From: Warburgia ugandensis
Taxonomy: Eukaryota > Streptophyta > Magnoliopsida > Canellales > Canellaceae
Assembly (NCBI GenBank): GCA_035236585.1
Contig: CP141132.1
Coordinates: forward strand, 81,706,880 to 81,770,879
DNA length: 64,000 nt
Reading direction: 5' to 3'
Under the pieces are notes generated by a model. It was not told the origin of the DNA and did no database searches. It saw only the letters and a program-made list of their open reading frames with translations. Both the position numbers and the translations under genes were made by a program. Below are positions 1-13,031 of this stretch, piece after piece. Position 1 is the stretch's first letter. The number at the start of each line of letters is the position of its first letter.

Positions 1-2362
1 TGTAATTCAAGCACTTCATTCAATAAACTTAACCACGTTTTCTTCTTACTGGATTAACCACTGAAGTTCGAACCAGTAGACCTATCACAGTAAAGGAGCT
101 TGAGGAGAACCTTAAGGAGGCTATACTCAGTATGGGTAGCTAGCAGAGGACAAATGTGGCCCATGCTGAAGTAGTTTGGTATCGCATGCGATGTTTGCAA
201 GGGCAATGATGTGAGGAAGTTGGCTGATTTTGCTGCTAATGAGCTTGGTTCTATAGATATTTGGGTGAATATAATGTTTATTAATTGGGTGAGTATTTTG
301 TATCTAAGCATCAAAATATTATAGTTTTTACTCTATACTCGATTTGGAAGCTGTGATAGATTAGCAGTATACAACTGATATGGTGATCCAGTTAGGGCCT
401 TCCCGTGCTGTAATTATGGGCTAGAGTCAATGGTGTTTTATGTCTAATCTGCTGATGCATGAAGATTTCATGTCTGTGGTTGGAGAATCTATTGATGCCT
501 TTGTTCTTCTCCGTATCTTATTTCATTAGTTCTAATGCCTATATCCTTGATTCGCTTTGGACAGATAAACAATGCTGGAAAAAAACAGAAGTTTTAGGCC
601 CCTGCTGCAACTTACAATGCAGGTCTGCTACCTGATAATAATTTCGTTTACCACATGCAGTAATTCCTCAATTTTCTCTAGTAATGGTAATCAACCTTTT
701 GAGAGTTGCAAGCATTACTGTTTAGTCATGATAAACCTATGCGATGTTACAAATTGTCAAATTTCAATTTCAGAAACAGTAGCAACAGCATTAGTTCGAA
801 GTGGCAATTTTTGTGAATAATCAGAGGGTCCAAACTATAAAAATGCATTTGTGCAATGTCTAGTCAACATTTACATCTTGATTTACATCATACCAACTAA
901 TCATTTGTACGTATATTTGGTGAAGTGACTAAAAGTATTATGGTATTACTTGATGGCAAGATTGTCTCTACCAATTTGGTCAGTTCATTAATTTGCACAC
1001 GAGAAGCCATCTCTGCTATGAAATCCCAGGCAGCGTGGTCATGTATTTAAGATGGATGGTGCAGGTTCTGGGGGATCCAGCACGCCTTTGACAGCTGTGT
1101 AAGCTTCACGTTATTTGTTTATGTTTTCATTTTGTTTCTTTATGAATGAAGATCAAAGTTGTGGCCAGAACTTTGTATCTCATAGTTCAGTTTATCATGG
1201 GTTATGACCATTTGCAACTCGCGATGTGTACAATGTTATTTCACTTTGAAGCTATGCTTCAACAAAGTGTGGTTTGAGGCAGCTTCGAGCATCACTTATG
1301 AGAGAGTGCAAATGGTCCAAGATGGGAGTGCATACTGCATCTCCAGGCATGGTACTAACTACTAACAGATTTGTGATTAAGATGACTTCAGACTCATTGA
1401 TTTACTTCAAAGTTGTATTTCATGAAGTTAGTGGCTTTTAATGACTTTTGTTGAGCAAAGGGTACAACTGAGCATTCTCATGTTTGCCAAGGTTCAAAAA
1501 CTTGATGCTTTAGTCATAGTCAACTAGATAGTTATCAAGTTATGAATCAAACTTATTGAGCTCAGATGACTAGTGATATTATCTGATGTTTTAGACTATT
1601 GAAGTGCAAAATCAAATTCATTTTACAAAAGAGGAAAGTACCACATTGGTGTCCTCTATACTGACAAATCAGCTATACCCCCATCTCTTGAACTATCAAG
1701 CCAACTTGGATAAATTTTTAGAAGTGGTTGGGTTTCTTAGTTACGTATATTCAGCTCTGTATAGTGGCTTTCTGCATTGACTTTTTCTTTGAAACCCTAA
1801 ATACTTGATCTTATATTGGAAGGTTTATTACTGAACAGGTGTTGTATTTGCAGTGGTTCGACTCTTAAAGATAAATAAATGTTTAATTACTTCCAAGGAT
1901 GCGTGTTGTGAGGGGCACTGGAAAGGTGATTAATCATTTGACACCTCCTCGAATCTTGATTGCTTTAGTAACTGCATGGTTGCGCAGAGGATGATGGTTT
2001 GATGACCAGGTAAGTTACTACATTCTTACATTAGAGACTCCATGTGAGCTATGTAGTTTTTCTTTTATGACCTCTCTAAAGGGTTGTGAATCAAATATCT
2101 TACGCTGGGCATGGGTAGGATTGGTGAATTATGACGCACCAAATTACTTATGTTAGTGAGATATGAACCCTTGTTTTTCCTCATGAGCTCCTCGATAAAA
2201 TGATATAAACAGCTACAAGTTCAGGTGGGACTAGATTTCTGAGGATCTAAACCGTTCACAATGTTGCCCTTGGCTTAGATAGGCCATGCTCTGCTAGTCA
2301 TTTGGGTGATCCTAGCAACTGTTACTTCTGAAATTAAAATGGATGGTGACACCTTATGGTAC

Positions 2363-2696
<334 letters not shown>

Positions 2697-2821
2697 TAAA
2701 AATTATGATCAAGGATTACTCCATTGACCTCCATCTACTTTAGAAATTTCAGAAATACCTTCTAAAACTAAAACCTTTTTCACATACAAAAGTTTAGTAT
2801 TCACCCCTAATTAGTGAATTA

Positions 2822-2965
2822 GATGATCAGTTGAAACCCCCTAATTGTTTCTGCTAGACCAACACATTTTTCTAGAGAACCAGTAAATACTTCTACTAAG
2901 AAGAAATGTTATGATAAGTAACGCTCAACTTTTCATGCTCTTGCTATGGAATAATTTGTCCAACC
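2822..2965 (-). pseudogene. atpB: Plastid atpB (ATP synthase CF1 beta) C-terminal fragment (NUPT)
   Basis: On the minus strand the reading VEVFTGSLEKCVGLAETIRG, then FQLI, is the C-terminal region of the chloroplast ATP synthase beta subunit. The sequence upstream on that strand still aligns by base with the preceding VARARKIERFLSQPF part, but carries frameshifts and a stop. It is a non-functional plastid fragment in opposite orientation to the neighbouring atpA piece. Confidence 0.82.
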
Positions 2966-3247
2966 TTTTTTTGTTTCTAGTATTTAGCAAGTTTGATCTT
3001 TTTTCCTTCTTTCTATAGTGGAGATAGTTGCACACAATGACATATCATGGCCATATTATTAAAAGCTTGTGATAAAAATGAGTTTTGTTCAAGTGTCTGA
3101 AAATAACATTTCAAAGCCTTAATATCTAGATAATTTCTTGTCAAGATGAATATTTCGCAATTCCACATGATATTCTATAATCCATTTCCTGCCAAAGATT
3201 GGTATTGCTTAGAAGTAAGATTCCATCTATAATTCCCAATATGCTGG

Positions 3248-3370
3248 GTCTAAAGCACCTTTTATTAAAATCAATGTCATTATAGGCAAACCTAAAGCAA
3301 TAGTATGATGAACGAAGAAGTCTCCTGGATCTATTGTTAAGAATAGTGAATTACTATTCTCATTAATGGC
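3248..3370 (-). pseudogene. psaB: Plastid psaB (photosystem I P700 apoprotein A2) fragment (NUPT)
   Basis: Forty-one consecutive codons on the minus strand read [20 protein letters not shown] and then [20 protein letters not shown]. This is the psaB core region of photosystem I. Substitutions include G-to-D before PGD and HTT-to-PIM. The flanks at 2966-3247 and 3371-3480 look plastid-like in composition, but I could not assign them. It is one of four plastid pieces in about 1 kb. Confidence 0.85.
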
Positions 3371-3562
3371 ATAATAATCAGCAAATACCTTGCCCTATTT
3401 ATATACAAGGTCTAAAACTAAATAACTCAATGCTTTTACTGTTGGATTTATAATTAATCCTCCGGATCCTTAGGGTTGGGTGGACCATTTTATATCCCGT
3501 ATAAGTGGTTCATGAGGCAAAATAAGGGTCGCATATATTACTAACCATTTACTTAAATTTAC

Positions 3563-3739
3563 TGCTGTTTGAGAAACTAGTTTTTATTGTATTTTTCCTA
3601 TTTCACAGCAGAAAATCTAGTTGATTTTCTACTGTCAAATAGAAAAATACAACAACAACAAATAAATCAAGTTCCAGATTTTCTGCTGTCAAATAGAAAA
3701 AATAAAACCAAAACAAATAGAACAAGTTCTCAAACACGC
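3563..3739. repeat. Short foldback element (MITE-like)
   Basis: The ends are inverted: GTTTGAGAA at 3567-3575 pairs with TTCTCAAAC at 3727-3735. Inside, the left arm ...CACAGCAGAAAATCTAG pairs with the right arm CCAGATTTTCTGCTG. A second internal copy of the arm (GATTTTCTACTGTCAAATAG, from about 3620) repeats the motif. There is no coding capacity. The GTTTGAGAA end resembles hAT-type MITEs, but the superfamily is an inference. It lies in the last intron of the NYC1-like pseudogene. Confidence 0.7.
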
Positions 3740-4102
3740 ACTTAGTTTTCCACTTTACAGAATTTTTAAAGTTTAATACTCCACTTGTGTCGACCGAAGT
3801 TCAGTTCGTTTCACAATATACTGGATGATAACAGAAACTATACATATCGATTTCACCATAAGTTAACTAGTAAAAGATGTGAAGCCAAGCATGGTCTGAT
3901 TTCAGCATTGTACAGGGGAAAGCACTGTATACTGCGGGGGCTGACCGAATCCGAAACTGGGCTGAAAGCCGTGCTCGGTTCTCTTTCACTGATGGCCATG
4001 GAGATGTACACAGAGGGCACATGGGTATCCGTCTTCTCACTTTCTGTTGTCTGCGCCTTTATAGTCCTCTGTAGTTCCGCTGGTGCTTTCCCAGGCACCT
4101 GA

Positions 4103-4582
4103 GTTCTCTCCCTCAACACTGAGCGTAGAACACGAAATGCTATTCATCTTTCTCTACAACAGAAACAGAGTGATATAGCAGTGACCTGCAGACAACGAAA
4201 AAGGTACTCAAATCCCTTACTGATGTTTCCTGCCTCTGCATCATCTGACTCACACCTGTGTAGTTAGTCCTCAACTGGACGCTGGATTCAGCCAGCCGAA
4301 AGAGCTCTATTTATTAATTTAAATGAACCAAGCATTCTCCGTTGAGAAGCTTGTAACATGTAATCCTTCGCAAGGAAATCCCAATGTAACTGTTCTATCT
4401 AACTAGTCCAGTTAGATATTGATCCTGAATTTGTTAGTCAGCAAAGAAACAGACTCAAACCCAGAAGCTATTGATCATTGTATTTGAGGGTCCTCTTCTA
4501 ATTCACAAATGAGTCCTCATATTCTGGATTAACCACTCAAAAGGTCACATAAACATTAGTTTGAGTTAGATCTCGTAACTAA
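4103..4582. other. Former 3' flank of NYC1-like pseudogene; nothing else identified
   Basis: This stretch follows the stop codon of the pseudogene and probably contains its old 3' UTR. I see no open frame with recognisable content and no repeat structure. Confidence 0.4.
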
Positions 4583-4760
4583 GGGGAGTTTTGGCACAAT
4601 GGTAGAGTTGTCATTGTGTGACCTTGAGGTTATGGATCTGAGGCGTGAAAACAATCTCTTGCAAAATGTAAGAGAAGACTGTGTACTATAAACCCTTGTA
4701 GTCTGCCCCTTCCCTGGACCCTGTATACTCGGGAGCTCTGTGCACCAGCTGCTCTGTTTT
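4583..4760 (+). mobile_element. Au-type SINE
   Basis: This is a tRNA-derived SINE of the plant Au family. It starts GGGGAGTTTTGGCACAATGG, has a degenerate B box, then CTTGCAAAATG, ACCCTTGTAGTCTGCCCC and TGTGCACCAGCTGCTCTG at the 3' end. The same order of blocks recurs in at least eight other places in this window. The antisense open frame over it is an artefact. Confidence 0.9.
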
Positions 4761-5258
4761 AACTTGGGTTCTGATGAGCTTACTGTATCCGGGTGGCTCC
4801 ATCGACAAATTCCAAACCAAAGCTTGGATTTCAATCCCATGCCCTTTGGTTCTCTTGCACGATGAGACGTTCTTAAAAATCTGTGCACTCATCTACACAG
4901 AAGGTGCCATACAAGAACTTAGAATTTATGTGGGGCCCAGGTGATTATTCAAAACTGTTCAGCTTCTGTGGCACGTTCAAGATAGGTCACCTACTCTATG
5001 GGCTGGTCTAAACCGTTGATTTGGGTAAGATTGCATTACTGCTGTTCTCAATCTCTTTTGAGCCGTCCATTTCTCGCTAATGAATATTGGTGGTCGGGAT
5101 CATCCAATGTTGAGTTTTGGTGTACGATCTATCTAAGATGTGAGCCAAAGTTGAGGGTTTTGGATCACCAACTGTTCTTCGAATGTACTTCTGTTGGATC
5201 CAATTCTGTGCTGTTCAAGAAATGCAGATGCCATGTAAGAGCTTATAAACGCCTGAGG

Positions 5259-5535
5259 CCGTGTTTAACGAAATTTGTAACAGGGTATTAAAGGTGTTTG
5301 AGATAGAATGAGCTGACTTGAGATGAGATGAGGCATATCACTGGTAGTGTTGCCTGCGATGACATGAGAAGAGGTGATTTCTCCTCATTTCACTGTTGGT
5401 AGTACATGAAGGAAAATCATCTCATGTTAATTCACTGTTAAGTTGAATTTCCCATTATCTCACTTCGTCTCAGGCCAAATTTGGTTCATCTCGAACACTT
5501 CAAGTCAGATCTCATCTCAAGCCTGCTCGCTTAAT
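5259..5535. repeat. Foldback/MITE-like element with GATGAGATGAG arms
   Basis: The block begins near GAGGCCGTGTTTAACG. It carries GACTTGAGATGAGATGAGG near the left and CAGATCTCATCTCAAGCCTG near the right, which pair as inverted arms. Related sequence recurs at 10143-10830. It has no coding capacity. The boundaries are approximate and no target-site duplication was established. Confidence 0.5.
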
Positions 5536-5585
5536 CTCTAGCACCACTTACATCATGTCAAAAATCTTTTGAAGTTTGTAGAGTG

Positions 5586-8500
5586 TGACAGCCTAGGTTT
5601 TCACAAAATAAAGTAACAATTTTCAAAATGTGTCAAGATCTTGTTTTAAAACTTAAAAATTTTTAAATTGACTAAAAACAAAAACTCGAATAAAAAGCAT
5701 TTACATATGACCAAAAATCACATATTTAATAGTGAAATGATATCCTATTTTTATAAAAAATCCAACAGAGCCTTCTCTGTATTTTGGATCATTGCATATT
5801 ACACATGCGATACAAAAATCACTTGATAAATACAATACATGACATGACACTTAGGATACTCAGTATTCACATCCATCCATCCATCCAAATCAAATACTAT
5901 ATTCAATAAAAACTTATACTCCTGCAATAGATAAGAAAATCAAGATATGAAGACATGACTCAAGTTTTGTCCATACATAGCCATCACATCCAACATAAGT
6001 ACTTATACATACATCATAAGTTACAAAATAAATCATACTAAAGTACAGTCTATAAGCCATAACCGAAGTAAGGTATGAATAAAACTTATAATTCCTGCAA
6101 TATCTTCAATACTTTATTGGAAACTGTTATCGCTTTTACCTGCTCTATCAGCAAGTCAAACCTACTACTACTCTCTGTATCTAAGGCATTGTAAATTACA
6201 ACAATGCCTCAGCAAGCTATTGCTTGTGTAAGAGATCACATTTAATAAGGAATGCAATGTAAAAGTGTGGTATAAGAGTATCAATATCATGGTGAATCTC
6301 ATGGAGTAAATAATTTACATGGTACGTTAAGTCATCAGTCATTCATAGTAAATAGCGCATGAAAGATCATGAGTTTGAACAAATCAATGGCGGTCAAAGC
6401 ATAGTTTACGCCAAAACATGAAGACATCATATCCAATCACCATGACATGCAAGGTATGAATAATGCATTGTCATGCATCTGCCAGAATCAAGTAAAAATT
6501 TGTTTCATCATAAAAAATATGAATGTACATAAACAGGGCAACATACATAATCAAGCCCTAAGAGTATCTCACTACACTCATATCACTGGCAATGAGTACT
6601 CATTTCAATTTCCAAGGTTCTTCACTTGTAACACACACGCTAGGTAGCTTACTTAGCCAATGGGCCCGCTCACATAGGCTTCACCCAATATATCAATACC
6701 ACATGAGATCTTGGGATTCCTCACCTATAGCTCCTACACTTGGTAACTCGCTTAGCCTGTAGGCACGCCCACATCTAGCCACCCACATAAGCTTCGCTGA
6801 ATATATCCATATCACATGAGCATACAGAATATAAACAAAAATTGCTATACTGCAGTGATAACCACTCTAGAATATAAACCACTCTCTTGTCGTCAACACC
6901 TAAATGGGAGACTAGTGTCTACTGAGGTATGAGAGTCGACTAGATGTACGTGGGTGGCCTACCCATGATTACCACAAACCGCACGTAGTTGCCTACATAT
7001 CAAGGCCGGTGTCTATAATATGTAAATTCAAAGAGTGAGTAGCCAACCTTATGACTCTCCTAGCATAGCATTCACTGGGCAGAAACACCTGTCATAAAAT
7101 AGCAAAAACGATGGATAAATCATACAAATCCCCATATGTAAACAATCTCAAGTATATCAAGTCAAAATACATGCTAATATATCATAAGTCATACATTAAA
7201 GTGGGGTATAAATAATGTAGAGTAAGATGTCATAATATAAATCATATATGATGGATGATATTCTCATGAAAACATAATAAGGCATAAAACTCATGCTTCA
7301 AGGTTTCTACATAATATGTCATGATCCATAAAATCAAAAAAATTATTAAATTGAATTACCTACTTCAGATGATACACTACTCGTATGTACCTCCCAATTC
7401 AGTCACACCCGACTTTAGCGCGATCTACCATAGTCTCATCACCTGGATACATATCACATCCAGTCATACTTAGAATCTAATTTATCTAACTTAGATTCTT
7501 AATGGCACAACATTATGTTTTTGTATCCCAATACATAATGTTCAAGGCCATCCAATGGTTTTCAGTCATGAAATCTCAAGGTTGGGCTTGCCCTAATTGA
7601 CTTATAATTCAAATCATACTAAATTGAGCCCACTCATAACCATCTGGTCATTTTTCTTAACTATATCAATGCATATTTTTGAGCTATTAGACTCAGATCA
7701 CATGAATCTTAGGTAATTTATCATTTATGTCAATTAATCAAGCATTATTATATGAATTCCATGTTCAATAATATCTAATTACTGTCAAATCAACCGATCA
7801 AGTGATTAAGACAGTAATCTTACCTCGTACCAATCAATTTGAATGATACTAAGCTATTTGCTTAGTCAGATCATCCACTAATAGCGTCAATTGTACCTAA
7901 TTATCAAATATCTATGTTGATCTCATCAAAATCCTCCACCTGATAGTCCTAGATCAATTAACAATTTTGTAATCTAACCAATTAATCCAATTAAGAATTT
8001 TAAACGGTTCGGATCATCAAATTGGATCCAATTTCATACTTGAATCTTCAATTGATCTCAGACGTTGATTAAAATCAGCTAAATCATCTCCATAAATATT
8101 TTAGATCCAAAATACTTGCATGTATTATAATCTACACTTTATGAGGATCATAATAGACTATTTAGATACGTAAATAACATCAGATCATTTCAAATCAGTT
8201 AATCTAAAGTTTGATTAATGGTCTGGTCAAATTGACGGTTAGATCTTTTCTGATCGATAAATGGGTAGATGCATATTATTTGTCGTGTTGCTAAGATCGC
8301 AAGGGTTATCTCGGATCGCCGAGATTCTTCCTGAATTGCTCAGAATCGAAGGTTGAATTTCAAGGTGTGGACCCCCCTCTCCAGAGTCGGGGTGAGTTGA
8401 CTCAGCGAGTCGATTCAACCTTGACTCACCAGAACAAGGGAAACAGAATAGAGAGGGGGGGGGGACTGCTAATCGGCAGTGGCTGTGGTGATGCCACCGC

Positions 8501-9190
8501 TTGATCCGATCACAGGGAGGGGAGAATAGAGGGGAAGTAGGGCAACTAGTGCGGCCAGCCTGTGCGCACGAAGGAGTGCCGGTTGGCTGCGCTTGAGAGC
8601 CTAATAGAGAGGGGGAAAGGGGGAGGGAGGCGCTGGCCTTTTACACGATTTAGGCTGCGCCGGCATGGGGATTTCAGTGGTGGCCCACTCCGGTGGAAGG
8701 GCAGGCCAGAGAGGGGAGGAGATCAGATGACGAGAGGGGCTTCTTGCAAGGCCGTTGCTCGTGCTGGAAATAGAGGGTTCCGGGAAGAGAATCAAGTGCC
8801 AAAAAAATGACTGAGGGGAAAGGGGTGATCGGTCTCTGCCCGTCAACGTCGCCTTGAGTTAAAATCCGTTCCGGGTTTTCTGTCAACGCCGGAAGGAGGG
8901 AAGAGGGATGTCAGGGTTCCATGCGACACCGGTGAAGAAAAACCCGATTTGGGTTTTCATTACTGCAGGAGAAAGTGAAGAAAACAGGGAGGGGGAAATC
9001 AAGCGGCCGGCTGCCTGACCATCGCCTGCGGAGGTAGAGGCTGGGGGAAACGAGGAGATCGGAGAGGGAAGGGTTTTTGGGTCATCGAAATTTTCGGCAA
9101 CCCCATCTTTTCTTTCCCATCTCAGTTGTATAATTCTAGGGGAGGAGGGGTTGGCGATGCATGGGCAATGCAGCTATTGCGTCATGTGTC
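5586..9190 (-). mobile_element. Large LTR-like block, antisense (probable solo LTR or non-autonomous LTR element)
   Basis: The low-coordinate edge TGTGACAGCCTAGG is the reverse complement of an LTR 3' end. The minus-strand segment around 6100-6240 (TAGCTTGCTGAGGCATTG, then GCAGGTAAAAGCGAT) matches the sense block at 23030-23130, and both blocks end in ...GTCACA. The half from 5586 to 8280 is AT-rich. The half from 8360 to 9180 is GC-rich, with a (G)n run and short frames on both strands. Around 6610-6830 there is an imperfect tandem repeat of about 115 bp. I found no gag, pol or other protein domain. The high-coordinate edge is an estimate. Confidence 0.5.
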
Positions 9191-10142
9191 AAGTCATTGG
9201 GGTATTAATATTAATTTTTATCTCCTAGTAAAATTCTAATAAATTTTTATTTCAATATCCGTTGTACATAAAATTAATATAAACCATATCAACATTGACA
9301 TTCTAAATTTGATAGTTTAAGTCCAAATTGAATTTGCAAGAATGTTATTCTTTAAACCTAATTTTTATGAAACTTAATTTTTATTTTTATTAAAATTATA
9401 ATCTAATGCATAAAAAATAACTTGAAATAGAAGGCGGTTACATACTTACCCACTGTTAAAAAGTTTAGTCTCAAAGATTTTGATGACTTAGAACCCGTTT
9501 GGCTAGCAGAAAATGGACGAAAACTGGTTTTACAGAAAAAAGAATTGTTAGTGAAAAGTGTATTACTCTTTTTGAGATTGAACTAGGCAAAGGTCATTGA
9601 CTTTTACAATATTAAAATTTTCTCTCTTGTTTTTTATAGGACTAATTTCAGTTTTCAATACTAAGAACAATCAAAACCACTGTTTATTGGGAAGACCTAC
9701 TGCAATCAAAAGTATTACTGGCGTAACTAAAAGTAAATGTTTTGACGGGAGAAGGTTTTGGCGTGTTGGTCGGTCTAGGATATGTGCCAGAGGATTATCG
9801 GTCCAGATCACCAGCCATCTATTTATGACTTAAAATTATGTAACATTCCTCCCCTTTTCAGTGCAACTTCACATAATTGACTTACGTGCCATTTTGTGGG
9901 TCTTCAGCCTGTATAACCTTCTGACTTTTGCAACTCGTGCAATTGATTATGTGGATATAGAAGCACCGACGATTGAGCTTTTCTTCTACAAGCACCGACC
10001 ACTCTGCTTCCCATCCAAGTCCTAGTCGTGTTTAAGATGTAACAGTAACCGATCGGGGCATATGCATTTGCCGAGAGAGAGAGAGAGAGAGGAAAATTCA
10101 AAGGATGAGGTTTTTATAACCGGAACAATTAACATGGTATAC
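9191..10142. other. AT-rich intergenic DNA, possible eroded transposon
   Basis: I found no gene. The string CCCGTTTGGCTAGCAGAAAA near 9494 resembles the terminal sequence of plant hAT-type MITEs, but I could not pair it with a second end. A short (GA)n run sits at about 10075-10091. Confidence 0.3.
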
Positions 10143-10830
10143 GTGGTGCTTTGAGATGAGATGAGATGAAGTAACATCTCATCATCTTTAGTACTAATGT
10201 TGTTATAGATGAGTTGAGAAGAAAACGAACTAATCTCAACTCATTGTAGGTGATGCTTGAGATGAGATGAACCTGAATCTCAACCTAACTCATTGTTAGT
10301 TTTGGCATATCATTTCTATCTCAAACATTGAAAGGGAGCCTTGGCACAACAGTAGAATTGTCATCATATGACTTTGAGGTCACAGGTTTAAGGCTTGCAA
10401 AATGCAAGGTAAAACAGTATATTATTAACCTTTGTGGTCTCTCTCTTTCTTGGACCGTGTATACACAAGAACTTTGTGTGCACCGGAGCTGTCCCCTTTT
10501 TCCATCTCAAAAACTATCCCATCTCATCTATGTGTAAACAATGCCTGCCCACTTCTGTAATTTACTTGAGATGGATGCGAGTTATGTCATGTCATCCAAA
10601 TCCATCTCTGCTAACTCATCTCAACCCAGCTTCTCATCTGTGTGTAAACGAGGCCTATTTCTTATCATCTTAAAGTTCAGGCCAACCCCCGTAATTTACT
10701 TAAGATGGTGTGAGCCATATCATGTCATCTCAACCCATCCCTTCCAACTCATCTCAACCCAACTTAAGCGATGTCAATTTTGAGTCATCTCAGATAGGCT
10801 GAAATCGTCTCGACCCAGATCTCATTGCAT
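10143..10830. repeat. Foldback GATGAGATGAG repeat family, split by an Au SINE
   Basis: GAGATGAGATGAGATGAAG at 10153 and several CATCTCAACCC / AACTCATCTCAACCC blocks down to about 10830 form imperfect inverted and direct copies related to 5259-5535. A copy of the likely terminal sequence, TGTGTAAACGAGGCC, lies near 10640. The SINE at 10334-10501 interrupts the block and is therefore younger. Exact element ends are unresolved. Confidence 0.45.
10334..10501 (+). mobile_element. Au-type SINE inside a foldback repeat
   Basis: Starts AGGGAGCCTTGGCACAAC and ends near TGCACCGGAGCTGTCCCC, with the usual Au-family blocks between. A short internal deletion after the B-box region removes the GAAACAGCCTC block. 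It splits the surrounding GATGAGATGAG repeat. Confidence 0.85.
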
Positions 10831-12960
10831 GTTAGGCTTCCGACGTGGACCCAAAAGATGATGACTAACAAGAGCTATCAAAAGTCTTCCAACATGGTAT
10901 CTTCGTCCTCAAGATTTCTGTAGGACAAAACTCAACTTGAGCAGCCGTGGGACCAAGATTTTAAGCAGCCATCGTCGTCGTTTGAGGTACAAATCATAGT
11001 TTTGTAGATGGATAAACACCTGAAATTTCCTCTTTTTGTACGGGAAGATAACCTTTTCTCAGCTTTCCACTAATCTTTCGTAGAAAATTTCATGAAATAT
11101 GTTCGTATGGGAGCAGCGTGCTTTGACATTTTTGCCAAAGACCCTTCCTCCACGTAACTTGGAAGGATCCAGGAAGCTATTAGTATGTCAAACGGGTGCC
11201 AAGTGGGGCCATTTGGGCTGCCCATATCCCTACAATCGTACTTATAAAAGATTCTACTTGCCATTCCTCATCTTTTTTGTCTCCAGATTTTATTATTATA
11301 AATTATTCAAAAGTTCTTATATTTTTTTATTTTATTTTGTGCAGATTCACCAAATTAAATATGAAGTATGAAATTAAACCCAAACTTTGAGAATAAATGA
11401 CCAAATTATTAAATATTATTGTAGGTCTAGTAAAAATGTAAATTTCAAGATTAAATTTATATCCTTCTACTTTGCTTCTCTTGACTTTTTATTTTTGTTT
11501 TTTCCAAATATTTTTTGAATTTTATAATTTTTTGCCTTGCCGACTTATTCTCAAATCTGAGCTTTGTACTAAGCTAACAATGACTAATAGTTTATTGCAT
11601 TTAGTCTACAAAAGTTGGACGTAGCATCTAAGCATGGTCACCAAAAACAATATCATATTAGTTTTAGATACTTGCATAGGTAACAATAGTTACAAAAAAC
11701 CTCCAAATACTTGAAAAATAATTTAAAAAAAGTTTTGACTTTTTGTTCTTTCAGTTTTTTTAGTAATTCAAAAGTTGTTATATATTTTAAATTATAGGCA
11801 GATTTACTAAATTAAACATTGTTTATAAAATTAAACTCATATTTATTAAATTCTGAAATACTAAATTAAACATTATTTATAAAATAAAACTCCTATTTGA
11901 AATTCAAATAGTATATATAGATCTAGTAAAAAATGCAAAATAAAACATTAAATTCACGTCTTATAATCCTGAATATAACTAATAATGAAAATATAACCAA
12001 ATCTAACACCCATGGTCGAATCCATTAATGTAACAGATAATGGGAAGTCCGTCCTATTTCCACTTATTTTGCCTTGATTGCTTGATCAAGACCCCGTGGT
12101 CGATGAAACATTGTTCATGGTTATGTAAATGTGATCGTTGATTTTCCATGCATTACATCTACTAGGCAAGGGACAGGAATCATGTGGGCCCTTATTGACA
12201 ATTGATCCACAAGTTCAGCAGCCGCTTTGGCTTGGGACCGAATCACGTAGGTCCGTAGCATAATCACAAAGTTCAGATGCAGAAATAAAATGTCAAAGCA
12301 AATACTCAAAAAGTTCGGCAAACTTTAGCTAAAAAGTTCAGGGTTAAGAACATTCTCCAGGTTATAAGGCTATAAGCTTAAGCTTATAACTTGAATATTA
12401 TTTATTTATTTTTTCTGGAAAAGGTAAAATAAAATAGGTAGAGAGAGCAATAAGGTACTCAGGAGATCTAGGTATATACTTCCAATTACAGTCCCACATT
12501 AAAATATTTAAAATATCTTAAGTTGTCCTTGTTTGACTTTGAGATCATCGGTTCAAAACGTTGAGGTCACAGGCCAGTGCAATTTTTAACTAGATTTGGC
12601 GAATTATTCGTAAAGCGAAAGTTCAAGGTTGTTCATAAGTGTTTGCGTCTAACTTTCAAAAAAATATATAATAAACTCATGTTAATTTTTAAAATTTTTA
12701 TTTAAATTTAAAGAATATAAAAACTATTGGAAAAAAAGGTTGGGCTTTGAAAATTTCTGGACTTAAAATAAAAATAAAATTCAATTATTAAGAAAATTTG
12801 TGACTATGATGTTGAAGTGTGAACTATCTCCGTATGACTTTCACCAAAGTCCCCTTCTCTGAACTTGCTAAGTTGCTGCACACGCATAGCAGTGGAGCCA
12901 ACCACATTCTTTACAAGTATAAGTTGAGGTTGAAGGAAGGGTAGACAGTATTCGAGTGCC
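10831..12960. other. AT-rich upstream region of PERK-A
   Basis: No gene is recognisable. Two diverged related segments occur, around 11310-11420 and 11770-11930. Both contain a CAGATT(C/T)AC(C/T)AAATTAAA block, an AAATTAAAC(C/T)C block and a following GATCTAGTAAAA-like block, so they look like an old duplication or two copies of one small element. The last few hundred bases presumably hold the PERK-A promoter; I cannot assign a TATA box with confidence. Confidence 0.35.
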
Positions 12961-12964
12961 ATCA

Positions 12965-12975
12965 CCGGATTCCGG
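12965..12975 (+). promoter_or_regulatory. Conserved palindrome in the leader of PERK-A
   Basis: CCGGATTCCGG lies 56 bases before the proposed ATG. The same core, extended to GCCGGATTCCGGC, lies 28 bases before the ATG of PERK-C and PERK-D, although the surrounding upstream sequence of A has diverged. It could be a transcription-factor site or a leader hairpin; this is inference from conservation only. Confidence 0.4.
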
Positions 12976-13031
12976 CAGCGTTGACGTCTTGAAATTCACA
13001 GTTCAACGTGTCCAAGGCACCGGCGCCTGCT

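Noticed and set aside
8562..8886. Overlapping short frames on both strands in GC-rich DNA
   Set aside because: Low stop frequency is expected from the base composition; no recognisable protein and no codon-like pattern.
13008..13031. GTG start 24 bases upstream of the proposed PERK-A ATG
   Set aside because: Plant nuclear genes start at ATG with rare exceptions. ATG 13032 is in frame and leaves the membrane helix intact.
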